A DNA stretch of 39,816 nt, from contig CAJTPN010000026.1 in the NCBI GenBank assembly GCA_910578185.1, positions 1 to 39,816 of the forward strand, given 5' to 3'. Positions 33,933 to 39,816 of this stretch are shown here, piece by piece (the stretch's first letter is position 1; each line of letters opens with the position of its first letter). The notes under the pieces were generated by a model, which saw only the letters and a program-made list of their open reading frames with translations, was not told the origin of the DNA and ran no database searches. The position numbers and the translations under genes are program-made. The DNA is from an uncultured Acetatifactor sp. (GTDB lineage Bacteria; Bacillota; Clostridia; Lachnospirales; Lachnospiraceae).

Positions 33933-34873
33933 TGTTTCACCTCCCGGACGATCCTTCTCATGTCTTCCATACCGTATCTTTGATCCACCGGCAGCGGCAG
34001 AATATTCCTGGCCAAATCATATTCCAAATCCTTGTCGGCACAATGATCAAATACATCCGGCCACAGAGTAGGAATATAAATTTTTTTCCCTTGAAGATAT
34101 GTGCGGATTTCCGCGCCGTTTTCTATATAGAGGGGATACATAAACGCTCCGTCAGGGATGGTAAGGGCGAGCTTGTTTTGGCTTCCAAGGGCGTCATGGA
34201 GAAAAGCAAAGTTTTCAACTCTTTTTTGCCGAACTTTTTCGTAATTAATTCCATGCAGCAGATTTCTTGTCAGCTTTGACATCTTTTTAATTGGCTCACC
34301 TGCAAAAAAGTCATTATTCTCTGCAGACTCCGCATAAAATTCTGATGCGGTGCGTTCATACCTTCCAAGAAGATATCGAACTCGTTCAAAAGAAACATCC
34401 TGCTCCAATGGTATATCCGGTCTGGCATCCGTATACAGGAACCCACCATCCGCCACACCAAAAAACTTTCTGCAGGTATAGAGCGTATCCGTCTCCGGTA
34501 CAGGCATCTGGAAGTACGCTTCCGTATTGTCCACAATCACCCTTTTGTATTTGTCTTTGAGCAATTTCAGGTACGCATTATCAAGTTGGCCGTAATAATT
34601 TACTACAAAAAGCCATTGATCTTCTTCCAAAGTCATTTCGGATGGTTTCAGATCCATTCCGATATGATAATACTCCACATCCACATTCTCTTTTCTGCAG
34701 GTTTCCTCCACACAATCGCATAGAAAAAACGGCAACACTATCTTTCGTATTTCTTTTGCCTTTATCAGGTATGCAAGACAGTTCCTTCCGCAGTTCAGCG
34801 CCAGCGCTTGATGGTGAAGCAATGGAAGATCATATGTATCTAACTCCAGATAACCGCCTATTTCCTTTTCCAA
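33920..34873 (-). CDS. DegT-like PLP aminotransferase, short divergent form
   Basis: A 317-residue protein, shorter than usual DegT enzymes. Features that fit a fold-type-I sugar aminotransferase are LNCGRNCLAYLIKAK near residue 27, VNYYGQLDN, the PLP-aspartate-like VIVDNTEAYFQ near residue 113 and TCRKFFGVADGGFLY, with a candidate Lys136. The N-terminal small domain is reduced. The best start is TTG 34873, 9 bases after GGGGG; a nearby ATG at 34880 is out of frame. It overlaps the GNAT gene. Substrate unknown; it may act with the ATP-grasp or GNAT protein on an amino-sugar substituent. Confidence 0.7.
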   Translation of the reverse strand: MEKEIGGYLELDTYDLPLLHHQALALNCGRNCLAYLIKAKEIRKIVLPFFLCDCVEETCRKENVDVEYYHIGMDLKPSEMTLEEDQWLFVVNYYGQLDNAYLKLLKDKYKRVIVDNTEAYFQMPVPETDTLYTCRKFFGVADGGFLYTDARPDIPLEQDVSFERVRYLLGRYERTASEFYAESAENNDFFAGEPIKKMSKLTRNLLHGINYEKVRQKRVENFAFLHDALGSQNKLALTIPDGAFMYPLYIENGAEIRTYLQGKKIYIPTLWPDVFDHCADKDLEYDLARNILPLPVDQRYGMEDMRRIVREVKQCIG

Positions 34874-34894
34874 TTTGCATTTCCCCCGAATCTG

Positions 34895-36112
34895 TCAAAA
34901 CTTGTCTACAATTACCTTTACCCAATTTTCCATATGGTCCATTTTTTCAAGCATTTCCTTTTCGGAGGAGAACTTCAGGATCATTGTTCCCAGCGTCCCA
35001 TTGGATCCGGTAAAAGCTTCTACCTTTTCACCGGTTTGAAACATCATTTCATATTCCACAATATTATTCTTCCTGAAATCTTCCTCTATCCATACTTCCC
35101 TTAAAATGCCTGCTTCCTGGCTGTGTACCATATAATTAGCCCAGTATCCTTTGGGCTCCACCATTTGAAGGTCGCTGCAATCTTCCCCCATAGCCGCTTT
35201 AATTGTATATTCAACCATGTCCACTCCAGTGGCATATTGCGTAACCTGTGGAATCAGGTTTCCGCCATTGCGAGGGCCGATTTCCATTAAGTACACATTT
35301 TCATTCTCATCTATGCGAGCGTCAAAATTATAGGCCTGTGTTCCCATATTTAATAAGGTTAACGCACGTTGAACTTCCTTATGTAGCTTGTCATGTATTC
35401 TTTGTGGCATATTATAGGGCCAGCTCTCGCCTATCGGTACATACGGATTAATACCGCTGCCATCAAAATGCTCGTTGGCAAAGCAGCGGAAAACCAGTTT
35501 TCCATCTACCGAAAAGCCATCTCCGGCAATTTGATATCCCTTTCTGCAAACAAACTCTTCCACAATAAAACGCTTGCATCTGGAATAAACCATTGCGGCC
35601 TCCACAGCCGGTTTCAAATCTTCCTTGCGTTCTACTTTTTTCACCCCTTTACTGCCGGAAGAATCCACCGGCTTTACCATGACAGGGAAATGAAACATAT
35701 CAAATTCTTCAAGCATCAGATCTGTCTCGGAATAGGCATAGCCCTTTGCTTTAGGTACACAAAATCCGTTCTCTGTCAAAAAGGCCCTAAATTTATCTTT
35801 ATTTGAAAGAATTTCCACAGACTCATAGGGGCTGGACGGCAAGCCAAGTTTTTCGGCTACATAAGCCGCCGTGGGCGCCGCAGGATCCGAAGCATAACAG
35901 ACAATACCATCAATTTGCAATTTTTCCGCCAGGGCAAGTACAGCCTCTTTATCGGTGGTACTTACATTGTGATACTCATCCGCAAACTTATGACCGGGAT
36001 TATCCGGCAGATAATCGCAGGTAATGGTATAATACCCTAATTTCTTGGCAGTCCGAACGGACGGCACTTGAAAGTGAGACCCCCCCAACAACAATACTTT
36101 TTTCATCTTCAT
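34895..36112 (-). CDS. ATP-grasp ligase (G7 tract at N-terminus, in frame)
   Basis: A 405-residue protein. The N-terminal Rossmann-like preATP-grasp domain (KKVLLLGGSHFQVPSVRTAKKLG in part) is followed by the ATP-grasp core: LSNKDKFRAFLTENG, FPVMVKPVDSSGSKGV, FIVEEFV, and YLMEIGPRNGGNLIP with metal ligands. Such enzymes join a carboxylate to an amine using ATP; in a glycan cluster, coupling an amino acid to an amino sugar is a reasonable inference. ATG 36112 follows AGGAAGG; ATG 36106 is an alternative. Seven G (36080-36086) encode Gly10-Gly11 of the first nucleotide-binding turn. The gene is intact with seven. Confidence 0.85.
   Translation of the reverse strand: MKMKKVLLLGGSHFQVPSVRTAKKLGYYTITCDYLPDNPGHKFADEYHNVSTTDKEAVLALAEKLQIDGIVCYASDPAAPTAAYVAEKLGLPSSPYESVEILSNKDKFRAFLTENGFCVPKAKGYAYSETDLMLEEFDMFHFPVMVKPVDSSGSKGVKKVERKEDLKPAVEAAMVYSRCKRFIVEEFVCRKGYQIAGDGFSVDGKLVFRCFANEHFDGSGINPYVPIGESWPYNMPQRIHDKLHKEVQRALTLLNMGTQAYNFDARIDENENVYLMEIGPRNGGNLIPQVTQYATGVDMVEYTIKAAMGEDCSDLQMVEPKGYWANYMVHSQEAGILREVWIEEDFRKNNIVEYEMMFQTGEKVEAFTGSNGTLGTMILKFSSEKEMLEKMDHMENWVKVIVDKF
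36080..36086 (-). repeat. G7 tract at the N-terminus of the ATP-grasp gene (gene in frame)
   Basis: Seven C on the plus strand, sense G, at codons 9-11. A one-base change would abolish essentially the whole protein. Confidence 0.85.
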
Positions 36113-36183
36113 ACCCTTCCTTCCTATAACTATTTCATCCACCTCTGCCTGCTTTCCCATATTTACAGAGAGGATATCTTGCT

Positions 36184-37604
36184 TTATCCATTGATCTTTT
36201 CTTTCATCAGAATGCAAGTCCCCAGAAATTTTCCAAGCATAACTTCCATGGGAAATCGTATTGTCATGCTGTCTTCTGCATTAGTCTGGTGATAAAAATA
36301 TTCTGGGTCATATGGAAATGTCTTATAAACTGCATCATAACCTTTCAACCCATATCCTATGTACTCTTCCTCACTCATTTCCATACAGTGCTCAATATAG
36401 GGGACAATATCTTTTCCAGGGTCCTGGCGCTGCGCAATGTCTTTTTCGCACTCGCAGAAACCATATGTCTCACAATTTTCGCTATAATGTCTGACAAATA
36501 ATGTGGGGATTCCACATCTCAACCCGTCGCAGGCTGCCCCGTCCAAGCCGATCACCAGATTTGCATTCAAATAGTATTCTTTCAGCTTGTCATGCGAAAC
36601 CAATCCCAGCAGTTGAATACTTTCCTGTACATTACCCGGTAACTTTTTGATTTTTTGCATGATTTGATTCTCGCCCTCACCGTTTCCGGCAATTTGCAGC
36701 ACAGCCCAGGGATATTTTTCTTTTATCTTTACAAAGCTGTCGATGAGCCCAAGCAAATATGCCTTATGTGGAAAATCAAATCTGGCGCAGCTGATTATCA
36801 CAAATCGTTCTCTCCGTTCTTTGCATCTTACTTTCATGTTTTCCAGTGACAAGGGATCCGGTTCGCCCAAGTCGGGCAATATTTTCTCCTGCCTGTTATC
36901 TATCTTCACATGAAAGTATTTTTCATAGGTTTCCACATGCTTGACAGAAAAAAACATCAGGCAGTTGTTAGCTGCTACACGCTTAATAATCCTTTGATAA
37001 TAGCTATAAGCAAATTTTTGCGCAAAGTCATGTGTAAACCATTTGTCCGGAAAGAAACGGCATCCTGCGTAATGGGCAATCAGCAGAAAATGTTTAAATT
37101 CTTTTATTTGATACTTTCTTTTCATTGCTTCCGCAACCACATATTGACTGACATCGGAAGAGAGCATTACAACCCGTTCTTCTTTATGGAAACGTAAGTC
37201 TGGCAGCTTCCAGCTTCTTGTATTTTTTTTGTATATGAATATTTCCAGGCGTTTGTCCTTCACTACATCGGGAAAATCAGCTTTTTCATAATGGGATCCT
37301 GTTGTCAGCCATATCACTCTGTGTCCGTTTCTCAGGGAATATCGCATCAATTTTGCAAGACTGACTTCAATTCCGCCAAGCGACATCTTGGGATAATTTA
37401 TAATCAGCGTATAACGTTTGGCCAGCTCATCTGCATTATCTCTTACAGAACTGTTCTGTGCCTGTGTTTCTGTACCCCCCCTATTTTATTTGCGATATTC
37501 GGACTTTTATTTGCCGCTTTTCCAGCTTTCGGATTTTGGCTGAAATGTGCAGATACGTTTCCTTCCGGGAACAACTCCATGTTTTCCAAATTTGTGTCAG
37601 CCAT
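36184..37604 (-). CDS. Glycosyltransferase family 4, frameshifted at a G7 tract (phase-OFF)
   Basis: ATG 37604 follows AGGGGG at ideal spacing and opens a frame MADTNLENMELFPEG that runs to the G run at 37475-37481 and then stops (HRHRTVL). With one more G it joins the downstream frame (KRYTLIINYPKMSLGGIEVS) to give a 473-residue protein. The first about 65 residues are polar and unlike family members. The GT4 fold then begins with the donor-loop SLGGIEVSLAKLM, with VIISCARFDFPHKAYLLGL, LQIAGNGEGENQIM and LLGLVSHDKLKEYY downstream. Starting at ATG 37386 would remove the first beta strand and has no ribosome site. The tract thus sits in a dispensable leader, as expected for a switch. Confidence 0.87.
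37475..37481 (-). repeat. G7 tract in the N-terminal leader of the GT4 gene (gene out of frame)
   Basis: Seven C on the plus strand, sense G, at codons 41-43. Eight would restore the frame. Confidence 0.9.
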
Positions 37605-37682
37605 TAAAATTCCCCCTTTTATTTTCTGATTGTGAAAGTCATGTTATGTTTGATAATTGAAAAGCTTATCCTGTAAGAATTG

Positions 37683-38402
37683 CTATCGCCTGCGCCGTTT
37701 TTTTGGAAGGATGCGTTTCCTGAAATCAGGCGCTCCATTCAGCCAAGCAACATAGTCAAATTCATGTTCCCAAGTACGCAGCCCTGTGAGCTTATTGATT
37801 GTTATCATGTGGGCGGCCGCAGATTCCTGCCCTCTCAGGCTATACAGGCGGAAAGAATCTTTGATTTCAGGTCTGTCAGTAGATGTAAATATAATCTTTC
37901 GCTTACATTTCACATCTTCAAGCAGCTTGAAGTCTTCAAGAGTAGCGCCGTTTCCATCACTGGATAGAATATATAGGTTATCTTGATAAATTCGCTTTTT
38001 CCGCTCATTCCATTTTGCTTCTGCTTCTTCCCTAGTGGCATAATGTACGAAAACAACGGTAATTCGTCTCTCTCCCTGACCCAAGTAGGCGCACGGACAA
38101 GTTCGGTCTGTTCTGTGATAGAACGACAATTCCTGCCCAAGGTAGTATTCCATATCTGCACAAAATTTATAGAATTCTGGTTGTGCAATCCACAGGTTGA
38201 TGGTGGGACTTTCAAATTGCAGTCCCAGATTATTGTAAAGTACCCCCCCCAAGCAAGTGCTGGTAATCAACGTAAAATGCTTATTTTTTAACCGTCGTCG
38301 GCAGTTTTGTTTATAATGAAATTGATATTTCTTTTGAAACCAAGTTAAAGCAGGTGTTGCTGTTTTCTTAAATATTTTCTTAAGTGTTTCTTTTAGCTTC
38401 AT
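37683..38402 (-). CDS. DUF1919 family protein (exopolysaccharide-associated; G8 tract, in frame)
   Basis: A 239-residue soluble protein. NKHFTLITSTCLGGVLYNNLG, then FESPTINLWI, FYKFCADMEYYL, ITVVFVHYATREEAEAKWNERK (in part) and ILSSDGNG are characteristic of DUF1919, a family found in capsule and exopolysaccharide clusters whose biochemical role is not established. It may be a transferase of an unusual group. ATG 38402 follows TAGGAAAC. Eight G (38243-38250) encode Leu51-Gly52-Gly53-Val within the most conserved motif. The gene is in frame with eight. Confidence 0.83.
   Translation of the reverse strand: MKLKETLKKIFKKTATPALTWFQKKYQFHYKQNCRRRLKNKHFTLITSTCLGGVLYNNLGLQFESPTINLWIAQPEFYKFCADMEYYLGQELSFYHRTDRTCPCAYLGQGERRITVVFVHYATREEAEAKWNERKKRIYQDNLYILSSDGNGATLEDFKLLEDVKCKRKIIFTSTDRPEIKDSFRLYSLRGQESAAAHMITINKLTGLRTWEHEFDYVAWLNGAPDFRKRILPKKRRRR
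38243..38250 (-). repeat. G8 tract in the DUF1919 gene (gene in frame)
   Basis: Eight C on the plus strand, sense G, at codons 51-54. It is followed by TAC. Confidence 0.9.
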
Positions 38403-38420
38403 ATTGTTTCCTATCGGACC

Positions 38421-39398
38421 TTATTTTAGAGCCTGCGCCTTTTTGATCATTTCCTTAATTGCCATTTCGCATTGCAGCACTGGAGGCATATACAAACCTA
38501 AAAACAAGATCACCTTATTTTTCAAAGACAGCGTCTTTTTCTGTTTACAGCTTCTATAGGGTTCCTTTTGCAATATTGGGAAGTCTTTGCGATTAAAGTG
38601 GTATTTATATTCCTCCCACAAAATTGTCTCTTTTATGGTATCATTATATTTTAAGCCGGTATCCTGGTTAAACTTGTCCAGCACCTTAATGGCCTTGTCG
38701 TGATGTATCTGATAGCTTTGGGGATTTTCTTTCATTCTGACTGTCCAGGATCCGTCTGCAAACACCCGGTATGCAGACATTTTTTCTGCAAAACAATAAG
38801 TATTTCCACAGCTTGCCAGATACATCTGCAGCACAAAGTCAAAAGGCATCTCCTTAAAGTATGCGGGAGGATTCAGCAAAAGCTGCGATGGCGCCAAGAT
38901 ACTGTTGGTAGCACAGAAACCGCCGCCTCCAATAATTACTTCCTCACAAGATATTTTCCGGCTCCGGTCCGTAGTGTTCACGGTGCCAATTCTTTTCCCA
39001 TATCGGTTCACCCGTATTGCATTGTGAATGCATAAGGCGGCTTTGGGGTGTCTTTCCATCAAGGTAACCTGCTTATATAATTTCAGCGGACTTGTCCAGA
39101 AGTCATCGCCTTCGCAAAAAGCTACATATTTACCTTTAATCTCCGGAATAATAAAGCGTGTAAATATATTAACCCCCTTGGAGTATTGATTTTCCGTCTG
39201 ACAAATAAGTCGTATGGTTGGATGGGCTGCAGCCATTTCCTGTATAATTTTTGTGGTGCCATCTGTAGACGCATCGTCATGTACCAAAATTTCATACGGA
39301 AAATTTGTTTTCTGAGCCAACATACTTTTTAATGCCTGACGAATATATTTTTCGTGATTATAGGTAAGACATACCACTGTCACCATGATCGGTTCCAT
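38421..39398 (-). CDS. Glycosyltransferase family 2
   Basis: A 325-residue GT-A protein. The N-terminus VTVVCLTYNHEKYIRQAL, EILVHDDASTDGT (nucleotide-binding Asp) and YVAFCEGDDFW (DxD-like metal motif) are canonical. The C-terminal about 100 residues are basic with a hydrophobic patch (VILFLGLYMPPVLQ) that may contact the membrane. ATG 39398 follows AAAGGAAAGGG; the open frame upstream to 39449 is not conserved. It is the first complete gene of the minus block and probably acts early in that glycan's assembly; donor unknown. Confidence 0.88.
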   Translation of the reverse strand: MEPIMVTVVCLTYNHEKYIRQALKSMLAQKTNFPYEILVHDDASTDGTTKIIQEMAAAHPTIRLICQTENQYSKGVNIFTRFIIPEIKGKYVAFCEGDDFWTSPLKLYKQVTLMERHPKAALCIHNAIRVNRYGKRIGTVNTTDRSRKISCEEVIIGGGGFCATNSILAPSQLLLNPPAYFKEMPFDFVLQMYLASCGNTYCFAEKMSAYRVFADGSWTVRMKENPQSYQIHHDKAIKVLDKFNQDTGLKYNDTIKETILWEEYKYHFNRKDFPILQKEPYRSCKQKKTLSLKNKVILFLGLYMPPVLQCEMAIKEMIKKAQALK

Positions 39399-39479
39399 AA
39401 TCCGTTCCCTTTCCTTTATCCTAGTGCGCATATTTTGCCCACTGAGCAAGGCGGTTGTAGCGCAATTAATTTGCTGATA

Positions 39480-39815
39480 TTATGCACCATGTCTTACAAG
39501 CGCTTCTTTGACGGATTTCCGCATAATGTCCAGCCCTTCCTCTAACACGGAATCTTCTATGGTAAGAGGAGGCATGATTTTCAGCACACTGTCTTTACGG
39601 CCCGCCACCTCCATAATCAACTGATTGCGAAATCCATTGTGTACGCTTTCCAACGCTAATTCCGGCGCTATAACACTGAAATCAATTCCCCATATCATTC
39701 CCATACCTCTGTAGGAAAGTCTCTCATCCAGTGGGCATATTTGGGATTTGAGGTAGTTTTCAATAAACTGTCCTTTTCGTTTTGTTTCCGCCTCTAGACA
39801 ATATTGGGTAAAATA
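39480..39815 (-). CDS. Class-III PLP aminotransferase (diaminobutyrate aminotransferase-like), C-terminal part
   Basis: The frame is open to the window edge, so the 5' part lies outside. About 111 residues are visible, with YRGMGMIWGID, LIMEVAGRKDSVLKIMPP and LTIEDSVLEEG. The order and wording closely match the partial gene at 2-325 on the opposite strand; by eye most residues of the shared 70-residue tail are identical or similar. Each stands as the first visible gene of one of the two convergent blocks. The amino acceptor is not known. Confidence 0.8.
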   Translation of the reverse strand, partial: YFTQYCLEAETKRKGQFIENYLKSQICPLDERLSYRGMGMIWGIDFSVIAPELALESVHNGFRNQLIMEVAGRKDSVLKIMPPLTIEDSVLEEGLDIMRKSVKEALVRHGA

Positions 39816-39816
39816 C

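Noticed and set aside
7303..37481. Treating the three frameshifted genes simply as pseudogenes or assembly errors
   Set aside because: Each break is at a G run, needs exactly one G, and leaves both halves intact. Assembly error remains possible for the individual lengths, but cannot explain the excess of tracts, so a switch is the better working call.
1..39816. Mobile elements, CRISPR arrays, tRNA or rRNA genes
   Set aside because: No transposase or integrase motifs, regular spaced repeats, or recognisable RNA-gene sequences were seen on either strand.

Overview
The window is almost entirely a surface-polysaccharide locus, and most likely comes from a Gram-positive Clostridia of the Lachnospiraceae type. 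Supporting this are strong AGGAGG-like ribosome binding sites, moderately AT-rich genes, teichoic-acid and phosphocholine type genes (TagF-like, TarI/IspD-like, LicC/LicA-like), Wzx/Wzy/Wzz-type machinery and no lipid A genes. The species cannot be named from sequence alone. I saw no tRNA, rRNA, transposase, integrase or CRISPR array.

Layout: two long convergent gene blocks meet at a hairpin terminator near 26.07-26.12 kb. The plus-strand block (1-26061) begins with the tail of a class-III aminotransferase. It continues with a flippase, a pyruvyltransferase plus F420-dehydrogenase-beta-like pair, a choline-kinase/cytidylyltransferase fusion, an IspD/TarI-like cytidylyltransferase, a TagF-like glycerophosphotransferase (frameshifted) and a KdsB-like / DmpG-type aldolase / KdsC-like trio. 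Next come a GtrII-like glucosyltransferase (frameshifted), a radical SAM/SPASM enzyme, a polymerase-like membrane protein with a large extracytoplasmic domain, GDP-heptose genes (hddA-like, an hddC-gmhB-like fusion, and a gmhA-like gene further on), three cytosolic glycosyltransferases, a second polymerase, a Wzz-like chain-length protein and a second flippase. The minus-strand block (39815 down to 26280) also begins with a class-III aminotransferase tail paralogous to the left one. It runs through a GT2, a DUF1919 protein, a GT4 (frameshifted), an ATP-grasp ligase, two DegT-like aminotransferases, a tandem GNAT acetyltransferase, an O-acyltransferase, a third flippase, a galactokinase-like kinase and a sugar nucleotidyltransferase. 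It ends with a thymidylate-kinase gene that has its own promoter.

The outstanding signal is a set of ten runs of 7-9 consecutive G, every one on the sense strand of its gene. Nine lie inside coding sequence and one lies in the Shine-Dalgarno region of the heptose-kinase gene. Six coding runs leave the gene in frame (pyruvyltransferase, F420-dehydrogenase-beta-like, O-acyltransferase, tandem GNAT, ATP-grasp, DUF1919). Three leave it out of frame by exactly one missing G (TagF-like, GtrII-like, GT4). The affected genes are nearly all modification or side-branch enzymes, while the core sugar-nucleotide, flippase, polymerase and chain-length genes are free of such runs. This looks like a multi-gene, slipped-strand phase-variation system giving combinatorial glycan decoration. 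The single-base shortfalls could also be homopolymer assembly errors, which resequencing would settle; the excess of tracts itself would remain.

A second noteworthy module is the KdsB-like / HOA-aldolase / KdsC-like trio. It suggests a pyruvate-aldolase route to a CMP-activated 3-deoxy-ulosonic acid, without a visible PEP-dependent KdsA/NeuB synthase.
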